Assembly: GCF_014646675.1 (NCBI RefSeq)
Contig: NZ_BMNS01000003.1
Location: 357,580-421,579 of the forward strand
Direction: 5' to 3'
DNA: 64,000 nt
Origin: Lutibacter litoralis
Lineage (GTDB): Bacteria > Bacteroidota > Bacteroidia > Flavobacteriales > Flavobacteriaceae
Shown: one piece after another, positions 19,307-29,707 of the stretch
Layout of the letters: each line of letters begins with the position of its first letter
Numbering within the stretch: the stretch's first letter is position 1
Translations under genes and position numbers: made by a program
The notes under the pieces: model-generated
Databases searched by the model: none
Told to the model about the DNA's origin: nothing
Seen by the model: the letters and a program-made list of their open reading frames with translations, nothing else

Positions 19307-20956
19307 ATGAAGACAAAATATATAGTAGCAATTATTGGTTTAGTAATGATTTTAGGATCATGTACTAAAGAATTGGACCTATACCCAAAAGATCAAGTTT
19401 CTGATGGGTCATTTTGGAAAAGTCCAAAAGATTTTGAACTGGCAGCAAATAGGTTTTATAGAGCATTTCCAAGTCATTTTTCACACCATGATAGTAATGC
19501 AGAATCTACCTTTGGTAGCGGACCTAATGAAGTGAGTAATGGAACCTATGTAGCTCCAGATAATTCTGGACACTGGGATAATTCGTATGGAGCTATTCGC
19601 GAAATAAATTATTTGTTGGCTAAAAGTGAAGAATATGCAAACCCTGATGAAATTAAAACTTGGGTTGGAGAGGCATATTTCTTTAGAGCATGGCAGTATG
19701 CTGGATTATTAACTGAATTTGGAGGAGTTCCTATTATCACTAAAGTATTAGATGTTAATAGTGAAGAGTTAAATGCTCCAAGAAATTCTAGAGAGGAAGT
19801 AGCGGACCTAATTATTGCAGATCTTCAAAAGGCTATTTCATTTTTACCAAAGGCAAGTGAAATAGAGGGTATTGATTTAGGTAGAATTTCTAAAGGAGCA
19901 GCACAAGCTTTTTTAAGTAGAATAGCTTTATTTGAAGGTACTTGGGCAAAATACCATAATGGGACAAAAGCTAACGAACGATTAACAATTGCCGCTCAGG
20001 CTGCAAAATCTGTTATTGATAGTGGAGAATATGAACTTTTCAATAGTTTAGGAACGGATAAAAGTTATAGAAAACTGTTCATTGAAGCTGGTGAAGATAG
20101 TGAGGAAGTAATACTATCTAGAAGATATGTAAAAGATATTAATGGCACTCATAATCACACGCGTTGGTTAGAGCAAAACATCATGAATCCAACAAGAAGT
20201 TTGGTAGATGATTATTTATGTACTGATGGTTTGCCAATTAGTGATTCACCTTTGTTTAATGGGTATGATACAATGACTTCTGAATTTGAAAATAGAGATC
20301 CAAGAATGGCTCAAACTGTTTTTATGGTTGGAACAGAGTACGCATGGTATGATACTACAAAAATATTTGATAAACCTTCATTGGTGAGTCCTGTAACACG
20401 TACTGGGTATAGTGTATATAAATACTTAGCGGAATCATTAGAATCGTGGAGTAATAATAGTGAATATGATAATATAATAATTCGTTATGGTGAAGTATTA
20501 TTAAATTATGCAGAAGCAAAATATGAGTTGGAAGGCTCTATTTCAGATGCTGATTTAGATGGATCAGTTAACAAATTAAGAGATAGGGTAGGTATGGTGC
20601 ATTTGACAAATGCTTTTGTTGGTGCAAATGGTTTAGACATGCAGTTAGAAATTCGTAGAGAAAGAAAGATTGAATTGGCATGTGAAGGATTCCGTTTTAA
20701 TGATTTAATGCGTTGGAAAACTGCTGAGGAAGAAATGCCAAAAGCTGTGAAAGGAATTAAGTTTGTCGGAACAGAGTACGAAACTGTATTCCCAGATTTA
20801 ACACCTGGAGTACATTTTCAAGTAGATAGTGAAGGATATATTGTAGCAGAACCTGCAGGAGATAGAACTTTTAATGCTTCTAAACACTATTTAAGACCTT
20901 TGCCTAAAAAACAAATAAACCTAAATCCAAACTTGGAACAAAATCCAGGTTGGTAA
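19307..20956 (+). CDS. susD: SusD-family surface glycan-binding lipoprotein
   Basis: A 549-residue lipoprotein (LGSC, lipid Cys at residue 19) that acts as the lid of the SusC importer. The N-terminal SusD-like part starts KELDLYPKDQVSDGSFW, and helical TPR-type segments follow (AYFFRAWQYAGLLTEFGGVPI, EEVADLIIADLQKAI). The C-terminal RagB/SusD region contains YGEVLLNYAEAKYEL and IRRERKIELACEGFRFNDLMRW, ending LNPNLEQNPGW, as is usual for the family. It is co-transcribed with susC and followed by a strong terminator. Confidence 0.96.
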   Translation: MKTKYIVAIIGLVMILGSCTKELDLYPKDQVSDGSFWKSPKDFELAANRFYRAFPSHFSHHDSNAESTFGSGPNEVSNGTYVAPDNSGHWDNSYGAIREINYLLAKSEEYANPDEIKTWVGEAYFFRAWQYAGLLTEFGGVPIITKVLDVNSEELNAPRNSREEVADLIIADLQKAISFLPKASEIEGIDLGRISKGAAQAFLSRIALFEGTWAKYHNGTKANERLTIAAQAAKSVIDSGEYELFNSLGTDKSYRKLFIEAGEDSEEVILSRRYVKDINGTHNHTRWLEQNIMNPTRSLVDDYLCTDGLPISDSPLFNGYDTMTSEFENRDPRMAQTVFMVGTEYAWYDTTKIFDKPSLVSPVTRTGYSVYKYLAESLESWSNNSEYDNIIIRYGEVLLNYAEAKYELEGSISDADLDGSVNKLRDRVGMVHLTNAFVGANGLDMQLEIRRERKIELACEGFRFNDLMRWKTAEEEMPKAVKGIKFVGTEYETVFPDLTPGVHFQVDSEGYIVAEPAGDRTFNASKHYLRPLPKKQINLNPNLEQNPGW

Positions 20957-21025
20957 AAATATTAACTAATATTACTTATTTATATTATAATTTGAGTTAA
21001 TGATATTTTTGAATTAGTTAATTTA

Positions 21026-21056
21026 TAAGGGAGTCTTTCGGCTCCCTTAGTTTTTT
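21026..21056 (+). terminator. Intrinsic terminator after susD
   Basis: AAGGGAG and CTCCCTT form a perfect 7-bp stem with an 8-base loop, followed by six T residues. Confidence 0.88.
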
Positions 21057-21139
21057 ATAAATAGTGCTTCTAAATAAGCATAAAGTTTCATAATTACTTT
21101 ACTACAAGCTTTTAAATATCATTATTTTTTAATTATTTA

Positions 21140-21155
21140 GCTAAATCGAATTAGC
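21140..21155 (+). promoter_or_regulatory. LacI-type operator just before the first GH172 gene
   Basis: GCTAAATCGAATTAGC ends only 12 bp before the ATG at 21168, so a bound repressor would cover the leader and ribosome-binding region of this operon. Confidence 0.7.
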
Positions 21156-21167
21156 ATAATAAATATA

Positions 21168-22649
21168 ATGAGAATACCAAAATTAATTTTAGGAGTTTTA
21201 AGTGGATTACTAATTTCTTCATTTAATCCTCAACTAAATGTGTATGAAGAAGTATTAGACATTGAAAATATATCAAAACCACAAACAGATTGGGAAGGTA
21301 TCATATTTAGTAGTTATGATCGTAATGGAGGCAATAATGATGGCTTTGCAGGAACTTATTCTAAACTTCGTCTTGAGAATGGAAATAGCGTATTGGCAGA
21401 AACTACTGGAGCTGGATATGTAAGTAGAATTTGGTTTACGCATTCAGAACACAAAAAAGATGGATTGCTGGAGTTAAAAGGAGAACATATTAAAATATAT
21501 ATAGACGATAAAATTACACCTGCTATTGACATTCCTCTGGAACAAACTTTTGAAGGTACTGAACCAGGATTCCCTTTAGGGCTTGTTGTTAAAGGTTTGG
21601 GAGGTTGGTATTACAATGTGCCAATTCCATTTGCTAACTATTGCCGGATAGAAGTGGAAGGAGATGGAGTTAAATTTTATCAAGTTAATTTTCAAAAGTA
21701 CACTGGAGATAAAATAGTTCAAAGTTATCGATCTAGAGAGGTGAAAAAAACAAAGCAACTTCTTGAAATACTTGGAGAGAACTTGTTAAATGGATTTGAA
21801 AAGAAGAGTGATTCTACGAATGAAATCTTAATGAATATTCCTGCTGAAGGAAAGGAAGTTTTGGAAATTGAAAATGAAATTGGTCAAATAAATCGCTTAA
21901 GTATTGAAACAGCGCCTGATAATTTAGAGAGCCTTTTAAAAAGTCAACTAAAAATATATTGGGATGATCAAAAACAGCCATCTATTAACGTACCGGTTCA
22001 TATGTTTTTTACCATTTCAAATGAAGAAAACTTACAACATTCATTATACGCTGGGTATAAGGACGGAAAATTGTTTAATAAATTACCTATGCCATTTTCC
22101 AAAAAAGCCAGAATTGAAATTGTAGCTGCTGACAAAGATTTAAAACTGAAAGTTAGTTATTCAATCAGTAAACAGACATATGCTACGGAAAATTATTTAA
22201 CTACTTTTTACAATGAAGAGTTACCTGCAAACAACACGGATAAGCCCTTTTTATGGCTTGATGCAAAAGGTGAAGGGCAGTATATAGGAACGTTTTTAAT
22301 GACAGAGGCAAAAACACACGGAGAAGAATACTTACCTGTTTGGTTAGAAGGAGATGAGGTTTTTGTTTGTGATGGGGAAATGCGAATTCACGGTACAGGA
22401 ACAGAAGATTATTTTAACTGTGGTTGGTATGGTGTTGTAGGACGTTTGAATAAGTCGGGAAGTTTTCCACTGCACGGATTTCCAGAATATGAAATGAATG
22501 AGATTGGAAAAGCATCAGCATATCGTTGGCATTTATTAGATCCAATTCCATTTAAAGATACCATTCAGGTTACTGTGGAACACGGAACGAATAATACCAT
22601 TGAAGCAAATTATAAAAGTGTGGCCTTTTACTATTTAAAGAAAAATTAA
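21168..22649 (+). CDS. GH172 (DUF2961) glycosidase, secreted (copy 1)
   Basis: A 493-residue protein with an N-terminal hydrophobic signal segment and no lipobox. The N-terminal half has GAGYVSRIWFTHSEH and GWYYNVPIPFANYCRIEV, found in DUF2961 jelly-roll domains. The active-site stretch reads LEGDEVF ... DGE ... HGTGTEDYF. The Glu pair (in LEGDE and in GTGTED) is 19 residues apart, against about 21 in characterised members. GH172 contains alpha-D-fructofuranoside- and alpha-D-arabinofuranoside-acting enzymes. First gene of an operon running through 29657. Confidence 0.83.
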   Translation: MRIPKLILGVLSGLLISSFNPQLNVYEEVLDIENISKPQTDWEGIIFSSYDRNGGNNDGFAGTYSKLRLENGNSVLAETTGAGYVSRIWFTHSEHKKDGLLELKGEHIKIYIDDKITPAIDIPLEQTFEGTEPGFPLGLVVKGLGGWYYNVPIPFANYCRIEVEGDGVKFYQVNFQKYTGDKIVQSYRSREVKKTKQLLEILGENLLNGFEKKSDSTNEILMNIPAEGKEVLEIENEIGQINRLSIETAPDNLESLLKSQLKIYWDDQKQPSINVPVHMFFTISNEENLQHSLYAGYKDGKLFNKLPMPFSKKARIEIVAADKDLKLKVSYSISKQTYATENYLTTFYNEELPANNTDKPFLWLDAKGEGQYIGTFLMTEAKTHGEEYLPVWLEGDEVFVCDGEMRIHGTGTEDYFNCGWYGVVGRLNKSGSFPLHGFPEYEMNEIGKASAYRWHLLDPIPFKDTIQVTVEHGTNNTIEANYKSVAFYYLKKN

Positions 22650-22665
22650 GATTAATATTTAGGAA

Positions 22666-24702
22666 ATGAAAACATTAAATATAAAGTTATTTAGTATTCT
22701 ATTACTGTCAATTCTGTTGATAGCCTGTAATTTTAAACCCAATAGAGTTGTTACATCAGAAATTGTTACAACGCAATCTTTACTAAATGAGATGGTGGAT
22801 AGAGATGGTTTGGCAAAACTTTCTGAGCATTCATTTAAAACATTACAGGCGAGTAGTTATTCGCGTAAGTCTATTTCTAAGAATCAAGAAGGTTGGTTTG
22901 ACAATGCAGATGCAAGTCAGTTTATTAAAGTAGATACAATTGAAGGTAGAAAAGAACATGTGCTTATGGATGTAGACGGTCCAGGTGCGATAGTTAGATT
23001 TTGGAGTACTTGGCATGCACAACAATTTTCAATGGGTACACTTCGATTCTATTTTGATAATGCAAATACTCCTCAAATTGAAGGGAGGATTGATGAAATT
23101 ATTTCTTCTAATAAATATATTGGAGCACCACTTTCACAAACCACTTCACCTTTCTTAGAGAATGGAGGTTGGTTTTCAGGTCACAATCTTTATTTTCCTT
23201 TGCCATATTCAAAACATTGTAAAGTAACCTATCAAAAAGCGGATGAAAGTGTGAACGATGTGCTTTACTATCAAATTAATTATAGAAAATATACATCTGA
23301 AACTTTGGTAGAAACGTATACAAAAGGAGATTTAGAAAGCAATAAATATAAAAAAGCTATTTCAGATGTATCCAAAAAGTTGAATGAATATGAGTCTGTT
23401 GTAAATGGAACTCAGGTAGATCATTTAAATGGGATAGTAAAAGCGGGTAAATCGGTATCAACAACTTTAAAAGGTGAAAAGGCAATCAAGAAAATAGCGA
23501 TAAAACTGAATACAGAAAATTTAGAACAGGCATTGCGTTCAACGGTGGTGTCTATGGAGTTTGATGGGAAAAAGACAGTTTGGGCTCCTGTAGGAGATTT
23601 GTTTGGTACAGGTTATAAAATATCAGCTTATAAAGGATGGTTGAGTAAAGTGAAAGAAGATGGGGATATGCTATTATATTTTCCAATGCCTTTTCAGCAG
23701 TCAGCAAAAATTTCAATCCATAATTATGGAAAAGAAGATATTGAACTGGTAAAAATGGATGTACATCATTCTGATTGGGAGTGGGATGATACAAGTTTGT
23801 ATTTTCATGCCAACTGGCGTAATTATCCAAATGTTAAAACTTCAGAAAAAAAGGATGTTAATTTCATCACTATTTCAGGAAAAGGAAAGTATGTGGGAGA
23901 TGTATTGACTCTTTTTAATGATAGTTATCAATGGTGGGGAGAAGGTGATGAAAAGATTTTTGTAGATGGAGAACAGTTTCCTTCTCATTTTGGAACAGGT
24001 ACGGAAGATTATTACGGGTATGCCTGGTGTAGTGTAGTTGATTTTGAAGCACCATTTATTGCTCAGCCTATTGGAGATGGAAATAGAAGTCCGGGGTTGA
24101 CAGTCAATAGCCGTTGGAGATCTTTGGATGTAATTCCATTTGACAAATCATTAAAATTTGATATGGAAATCTGGCATTGGGCATCTACAAAAATGGATTA
24201 TGCGCCTACCACTTTTTGGTATGGAACTTTGGATGCAAAGGCAGAATTTATGGAAGATGTAGTAGGGGTGCAACTCCCTGTGAAATTATCAGGTAAATTT
24301 GAAGCAGAAGGATTTAAGGTTAAACAAGTTCAGGGAGGAGAGGTGATCACTCAGGCTTTTCTTTCTTATGATTGGAGTGCACGAAGTCATTTATTATGGA
24401 GAGGCATTCAAAAAGGTGATCAATTGGAAACTATTTTGTATTCAGAAAAAGAACGAAAAGGAGAATTGACTGCTGTATTTACCAATGCTCCTGATTATGT
24501 GATTGTTGATGTGTTGTTGAATGATGAAATCATCTTCAAAAATTTAGATCTGTACAGCGAAAAAGTATCTCTTAAAGAATATAGTATAGATAATGGAAAA
24601 CTTAACAAAGGAAATAACTCAATAAAATTAATAGTTAAAGGAACCAATAAGAATAATCTAAATGCTGATAAATTAGGGGTAGATTATTTAATAGTACAAT
24701 AA
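22666..24702 (+). CDS. GH172 (DUF2961) glycosidase, lipoprotein with C-terminal extension (copy 2)
   Basis: A 678-residue lipoprotein (LLIAC, lipid Cys at residue 21). The mature N-terminus starts with a SLLNEMVDRDGLAKL block that is shared with the copy at 30463 (ESLLNEMTSREQITRFP). The catalytic stretch is WWGEGDEKIFVDGEQFPSHF followed by GTGTEDYYGYAW, with the two candidate catalytic Glu residues 21 apart. After about residue 530 an extra beta-rich region (PVKLSGKFEAEGFKV ... GVDYLIV) is present that the other copies lack; it may be a carbohydrate-binding or accessory domain. It begins 16 bp after copy 1. Confidence 0.85.
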   Translation: MKTLNIKLFSILLLSILLIACNFKPNRVVTSEIVTTQSLLNEMVDRDGLAKLSEHSFKTLQASSYSRKSISKNQEGWFDNADASQFIKVDTIEGRKEHVLMDVDGPGAIVRFWSTWHAQQFSMGTLRFYFDNANTPQIEGRIDEIISSNKYIGAPLSQTTSPFLENGGWFSGHNLYFPLPYSKHCKVTYQKADESVNDVLYYQINYRKYTSETLVETYTKGDLESNKYKKAISDVSKKLNEYESVVNGTQVDHLNGIVKAGKSVSTTLKGEKAIKKIAIKLNTENLEQALRSTVVSMEFDGKKTVWAPVGDLFGTGYKISAYKGWLSKVKEDGDMLLYFPMPFQQSAKISIHNYGKEDIELVKMDVHHSDWEWDDTSLYFHANWRNYPNVKTSEKKDVNFITISGKGKYVGDVLTLFNDSYQWWGEGDEKIFVDGEQFPSHFGTGTEDYYGYAWCSVVDFEAPFIAQPIGDGNRSPGLTVNSRWRSLDVIPFDKSLKFDMEIWHWASTKMDYAPTTFWYGTLDAKAEFMEDVVGVQLPVKLSGKFEAEGFKVKQVQGGEVITQAFLSYDWSARSHLLWRGIQKGDQLETILYSEKERKGELTAVFTNAPDYVIVDVLLNDEIIFKNLDLYSEKVSLKEYSIDNGKLNKGNNSIKLIVKGTNKNNLNADKLGVDYLIVQ

Positions 24703-24740
24703 GTATAAAAAATATATAGGAATACTAAAAAGAGGTAATT

Positions 24741-25871
24741 ATGAGTTTTGATGGATTAAATATGTCTTTAGGAAATTTAAGTCTGCTATCTGATGCGCAA
24801 TCGCGATGTATTACTGCAGAAAACCCCGCAGGAGAAACTGGTGGAGGTGGAAGAGCAACAAAAGGTTTTGCTGAAAAACAGGCAAGTGAGTTAGGACAAG
24901 GTTGGAAAGTAAACCCAGCAATTACTATTGCTCCAAAAGAAACAGTTGTAATAGCAGATATTCAAGAGATGGGGAATATTCAAAGTATTTGGATGACTGG
25001 TCTTATTTCCAGAGATTTAATTATTAGAATCTATTGGGATAATCAAGAGCATCCATCTGTAGAAGTGCCATTTCCAGATTTTTTTGCCAGTGGTTATATT
25101 GACAATACCGATGTGTTGTTGGGTGGTGAATTTGATCCTTTGGTTTCCATTCCGGTAGCAGTAAATCCTTCAAATGCGTTTAACTGTTTTTGGTCAATGC
25201 CGTTTAAAGAAAGATGCTATTTCACCATAGAAAATAGAAGTGATATTGATAGGGTTTTATATTATCAGATAAATTTTCAATTAACACAAATACCTGAAAA
25301 ATGCGCCTATTTTCATGCTTCATTTAGAAGGTCAAATCCCGTTAAGGTGAATGAGGTTCATACTATTATTGACAATATAGTAGGAGAAGGCCATTATGTC
25401 GGTACAGCAATGAGTGTTGGTTTAAACGGTGCCGGTGGATGGTGGGGAGAAGGTGAAGTAAAATTTTTTATCGACGATGATAATAAATTTCCTACAATTT
25501 GTGGTACTGGCTTGGAAGATTATTTTTTAGGAGCCTTTAACTGGGAAACAAATAAAGGATACACTACTTATAATTCACCTTATGGAGGCTTCCATAAATA
25601 TGAAGCTCCTGATGGTTTGTATAAAATTCAACCACGTTTTTCATTGTATCGTTGGCATATACAAGATCCTATTCGGTTTAAAGGAAAACTAAAAGTTACG
25701 GTTCAGGATTTAGGATGGAAGAATTTCAATACAAAACAGTTTGACAACGTTGAAGAACGAAAGTATTTAATGCGTCAGGATGATATAGCTACAGTTGCCT
25801 TTTGGTACCAAACATTACCAAGCATTCAATTAAAATCTTTGCCAAATAAAGAAGGGCTGTCGATTCAATAA
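24741..25871 (+). CDS. GH172 (DUF2961) glycosidase without signal peptide, probably cytoplasmic (copy 3)
   Basis: A 376-residue protein starting MSFDGLNMSLGNLS with no signal sequence; the ATG has AAGAGG upstream. The motif WWGEGEVKFFIDDDNKF is followed by CGTGLEDYF. Glu237 and Glu259 are the likely acid/base and nucleophile, 22 apart because of a one-residue insertion. Its size and lack of export resemble the cytoplasmic difructose-dianhydride-type GH172. The GPH symporter starts 17 bp downstream, suggesting that imported oligosaccharides are the substrate. A DNA/protein-level split between extracellular and intracellular GH172 copies is clear in this operon. Confidence 0.85.
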   Translation: MSFDGLNMSLGNLSLLSDAQSRCITAENPAGETGGGGRATKGFAEKQASELGQGWKVNPAITIAPKETVVIADIQEMGNIQSIWMTGLISRDLIIRIYWDNQEHPSVEVPFPDFFASGYIDNTDVLLGGEFDPLVSIPVAVNPSNAFNCFWSMPFKERCYFTIENRSDIDRVLYYQINFQLTQIPEKCAYFHASFRRSNPVKVNEVHTIIDNIVGEGHYVGTAMSVGLNGAGGWWGEGEVKFFIDDDNKFPTICGTGLEDYFLGAFNWETNKGYTTYNSPYGGFHKYEAPDGLYKIQPRFSLYRWHIQDPIRFKGKLKVTVQDLGWKNFNTKQFDNVEERKYLMRQDDIATVAFWYQTLPSIQLKSLPNKEGLSIQ

Positions 25872-25888
25872 ACGTTAATAATAAATAA

Positions 25889-27253
25889 ATGATGAATTTG
25901 AACAAAAATAAAGGGCAAGTAGGATTGCTAGAAAAAATAGGATATGGATTAGGAGATACTGCAGGTAACTTTGTGTACCAATCAGTATTACTATTACTTG
26001 GTTTTTTCTATACAGAAATATATGGATTGAGTACAACAACAGTAGCATCTATTTTTTTAGTTGTAAGAATTGTAGATGCAGTTACCGATCCTTTAATGGG
26101 AGCAATAGTAGACAGAACAAATACTAAATGGGGGAAATATCGTCCATATTTAATCATATTAGCAGTGCCATATGCGATAGCAAGTGTGTTGGTTTTTACT
26201 GTTCCAGATCTAGGACCTGAAGGAAAAGTTATTTATGCGTATGCTACGTATACTACTTTAATGTTATTATTTACAGCCACTAATATACCTTATGGAGCAT
26301 TAACAGGTGTAATGACTAGTGACCCTAAGGAGAGAGCATCAATAAATGCAACTAGATTTATGTTTGCTACAGGAGGTGGGTTAATAGTAACATCCTTGGT
26401 TCTTCCTTTAACCACCTATTGGAGCGACCCGGCAATAGGATATAGAAATGCCATGATTTTAATGGCTATTTTATCTGTTATACTATTTGTCATTTGTTTT
26501 GCAACAACAAAAGAACGTGTAAAAGGATTGGTTTCAGAAAAAGGAAAAGGAAATTTTATAAGAGATATTAAATTTGTTTTTAAAAATGACCAATATCGTT
26601 TGGTGGCTTTGGCAACACTTTTAATGGTGAGTGCTCAAACAATTAAAAATACGACACAATTATTTTATATAACTATTTATGTTGAAGACGCAGTGACCTA
26701 TTCAGCCTTATTTTTATCTATTTGGATGATTGGAGGTATGATAGGAGCACAGCTAGCAACAAAAGTGCTGGATATAATGGATAAGAGAAAGGCATATATT
26801 ATGTTATTGTATATATGTGCTATTATTTCTGCAATTTCCTATTTCGTTGGAAACACAAATATCATTTTAATTATGGTAATACAATTTTTTGTAGGATTCT
26901 TTAACCAAATGATTGCACCTATCTGGTTTACATTTACTGCTGATGCTGTTGATTATGGAGAGTTGAAATTTTTCAAACGGATGGACGGATTAACACTTTC
27001 ATTTACATTGTTTTCTTTAAAACTAGGACTTTCAATAGGAGGAGCTTTGGCATTGACTATTATGGGGTATTATGGATATGTAAGCGGGGGTGTTGAACAA
27101 ACGCTAAAAGCAACTAATGGTATTTTATTTGTATTTGCAATTGTACCAGCAATTGTATTTGTATTAACAGCATTGGTGGTAAGCTTATTTAAATTAAATA
27201 GTAAAACAATTGCTTTAAATGCAGTAAAACTTCAAGAGCTAAGAGCTAAGTAA
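25889..27253 (+). CDS. GPH-family sugar:cation symporter (MelB/XylP-like)
   Basis: Inner-membrane carrier of 454 residues with about 12 hydrophobic helices. Family motifs include EKIGYGLGDTAGNFVYQS, the cation-site region VVRIVDAVTDPLMGAIVDRT and the loop WGKYRPYL, as in MelB and the glycoside-pentoside-hexuronide group. It is coupled to the cytoplasmic GH172 upstream (17 bp gap), so it probably brings in a disaccharide or short oligosaccharide, complementing the monosaccharide carrier at 6201. Two adjacent ATG codons are possible starts. Confidence 0.88.
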   Translation: MMNLNKNKGQVGLLEKIGYGLGDTAGNFVYQSVLLLLGFFYTEIYGLSTTTVASIFLVVRIVDAVTDPLMGAIVDRTNTKWGKYRPYLIILAVPYAIASVLVFTVPDLGPEGKVIYAYATYTTLMLLFTATNIPYGALTGVMTSDPKERASINATRFMFATGGGLIVTSLVLPLTTYWSDPAIGYRNAMILMAILSVILFVICFATTKERVKGLVSEKGKGNFIRDIKFVFKNDQYRLVALATLLMVSAQTIKNTTQLFYITIYVEDAVTYSALFLSIWMIGGMIGAQLATKVLDIMDKRKAYIMLLYICAIISAISYFVGNTNIILIMVIQFFVGFFNQMIAPIWFTFTADAVDYGELKFFKRMDGLTLSFTLFSLKLGLSIGGALALTIMGYYGYVSGGVEQTLKATNGILFVFAIVPAIVFVLTALVVSLFKLNSKTIALNAVKLQELRAK

Positions 27254-27299
27254 AACGAATGATAAAATAAAAAAAGTAACAATTATAAATAGATCAATA

Positions 27300-29657
27300 A
27301 TGAATATAAAAAAACATTTAAAAATAAGCTGCTTATTCATCTTATTCTTAGCAGGAATGAGCAATGCTTTTGCACAAAATACACAGTTTTATGTATCTCC
27401 TTCAGGTACTAATTCTAATGATGGTTCTAAAGAAAAACCATGGAAAACGCTGGAATTTGCAAAGAAACAAGCAAGATTTTTTGATGGCAATGTAAACATC
27501 AACCTTTTTGACGGAACGTACACTTTAAATAAGACCTTAGAATTAAATTATCAAGATTCTAATGTTACTTATAAAGCAGTAGATGGAGATAAACCAATTA
27601 TAAGTGGTGGTGTAAAAGTAAAGAATTGGAGAAAAGGTAAAAATGGAATTTGGCATGCTAAAGTTCCAAGAGGAATAAAAGGTAGACATTTATATGTGAA
27701 CGGAAATAGAGCAGTTAGAGCAAGAACGGCTAATGCTGACGGATGGGAAAGAATAGCAAATAGACCAGATCCATGTGGATCGGTATCTTGTAGAGATGAT
27801 GAAAATACTCCTAACGGATTTAAAATACCGAAAGATTTTCCTAAGCTTTCAAATATAGAAGATGTTGAGATGGTTAATATTATGCGTTGGAAAATGTATA
27901 GGGGAAAACTTCAAAAAATAGAAGATGGTATTGCTTATGTGAATCAAAAATATTGGGATCTTGCTAAAATAGGTCCTTTCGCAATATTGAATAATGATAA
28001 TCATAAGGCAGTTAACTGGTTGGAAAATGCCATTGAATTTTTGGATGAAGATGGAGAGTGGTATTTAGATAAGAAAAGCCGTACGCTCTACTATAAGCCA
28101 ATGAAAGGTGAAGAATTAAATAAAGCTGAAGTGGTTATTTCTAATGTAGAAAAGATTATTGATGCTGACGGATTAGAAAATGTAGCCTTCGAAGGAATAA
28201 CATTTGCCTATGCAAACTGGAATCAACCTTCTACGCCTCTTGGTTATGTGAGTATCCAATCGGGTGCTGTTTTGGCAGATCCTGATTACCAATCAATCGA
28301 AGACGCTTTTGAAGGTTTGGTTGATATTCCAGGGAATGTTCACTTTAAGAATTCAAGAAATATAGTAATGAAAGGAAATACCTTTCAGCATCTTGGAGGA
28401 ACAGCCTTGAATTTTGATACGAACAACCAAAACGTAAATATTTTTAGTAATGCGTTCAATGATATTTCAGGTTCAGCTATTGCTATTGGAAACTTACAAG
28501 ATCATCATATTGTTCCTGAAAAAATAAGCCGTGAAATTATTATCGACAACAATAGCATTGAAAATGTAGGGGTTGAGTACTGGGATGTTTGTGCTATTAA
28601 ATGCTCGTATGTGAAGGATGCAGCCATCGTGAACAATTCGATCAATGGATCTTCAGCAGGTGGAATTACCCTTGGATGGGGATGGGGGCGTTATGATGTT
28701 GACAACTTCGATTTCTGGAAAGACGGTTCAGACAAAGCTTACAATCACGACACAGTTGCTGGAGGAGTTCTAGTAGCACATAATAAAATTACCAATGTTA
28801 CTACAAAACTGGGTGATACTGCAGCAATTTACAATTTAGGAGCATCTCCAGGTACAAAATGGTATGCCAATTATATTGAAAATGTAGCACATCCTGAGGC
28901 TAGGTTTTGCAGTGCTTATAGTCATGGTATTTATATAGACAATGGTTCTAGAGGAATTGAAATTCAAGATAATGTAGTTATAGGTTCTTCACATGAACCA
29001 TACTTGGCAAATGGATCACATGATTATAATGTGAGGGGAGAAGCCTATTATTATAAAAGTGATGCTGGAGAATACCCAAAATGGATCGAAGAAAAGGCAG
29101 GTGTAAAATCTGAAATTAAAGACTTAAGACACAGAGAGGAAATTGAGAAATTATTACCAGAGTCTTTACCAGTTGATGCTAAATTTCATGTCGTTGAAAA
29201 AGGTGTAGCTATAGGTAAAAAGATAACTGCTGTTGGTAGTACTGCAAACAGTAGAGCATCTTTCACAACTGATGGGAAAACAGAAACGTATTGGAGAGGT
29301 GAAGGAAAAGAAGGAGAATTAATATTGGATCTAGGAAAAACATCAGATGTGTATTATGTAAACTCGGCATTTGGTTACATTCAGCCTAAAACAAAAGAAG
29401 AAGTTTATTTCAGACACGGATATGAATTCGAATATTTTACTTCTACGGATGGTGAAAATTGGACTACTTACGGAGAAGGTAAGAAAGTTTCCACACTGGC
29501 AATAAATCAACAATATGGTGAAGATCAAAAGCCTGTTGAAGCTAGATATGTGAAACTTAAAGTTTATAGTTCAGGAGAGCATCAACTTGGAGTTTTGCGA
29601 TTTAAAGTGGTTGATCAACAGCCTGTCTATGGTGGGCGTAAATTTGGACCACAATAG
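27300..29657 (+). CDS. Right-handed beta-helix glycosidase, GH141-like, with F5/8C domain
   Basis: Secreted protein of 785 residues with a signal peptide ending NAFAQ. The start of the mature protein, FYVSPSGTNSNDGSKEKPWKTLE, is the usual entry to a parallel beta-helix and is written here as FYVSPSGTNSND plus KEKPWKTLE. The middle contains many helix-turn repeats (VMKGNTFQHLGGTALNF, IIDNNSIENVGV, GVLVAHNKITNV). Residues about 650-775 form a discoidin-type module (TTDGKTETYWRG, ARYVKLKVYSS). GH141 includes an alpha-L-fucosidase and a xylanase, so the family call is consistent with the locus but not certain. It ends the GH172-GPH operon. Confidence 0.72.
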   Translation: MNIKKHLKISCLFILFLAGMSNAFAQNTQFYVSPSGTNSNDGSKEKPWKTLEFAKKQARFFDGNVNINLFDGTYTLNKTLELNYQDSNVTYKAVDGDKPIISGGVKVKNWRKGKNGIWHAKVPRGIKGRHLYVNGNRAVRARTANADGWERIANRPDPCGSVSCRDDENTPNGFKIPKDFPKLSNIEDVEMVNIMRWKMYRGKLQKIEDGIAYVNQKYWDLAKIGPFAILNNDNHKAVNWLENAIEFLDEDGEWYLDKKSRTLYYKPMKGEELNKAEVVISNVEKIIDADGLENVAFEGITFAYANWNQPSTPLGYVSIQSGAVLADPDYQSIEDAFEGLVDIPGNVHFKNSRNIVMKGNTFQHLGGTALNFDTNNQNVNIFSNAFNDISGSAIAIGNLQDHHIVPEKISREIIIDNNSIENVGVEYWDVCAIKCSYVKDAAIVNNSINGSSAGGITLGWGWGRYDVDNFDFWKDGSDKAYNHDTVAGGVLVAHNKITNVTTKLGDTAAIYNLGASPGTKWYANYIENVAHPEARFCSAYSHGIYIDNGSRGIEIQDNVVIGSSHEPYLANGSHDYNVRGEAYYYKSDAGEYPKWIEEKAGVKSEIKDLRHREEIEKLLPESLPVDAKFHVVEKGVAIGKKITAVGSTANSRASFTTDGKTETYWRGEGKEGELILDLGKTSDVYYVNSAFGYIQPKTKEEVYFRHGYEFEYFTSTDGENWTTYGEGKKVSTLAINQQYGEDQKPVEARYVKLKVYSSGEHQLGVLRFKVVDQQPVYGGRKFGPQ

Positions 29658-29707
29658 CGCAATTTTGTTTAAGTAGCTTTTTAAAAAATCAACTATTGCT
29701 AGTATAT

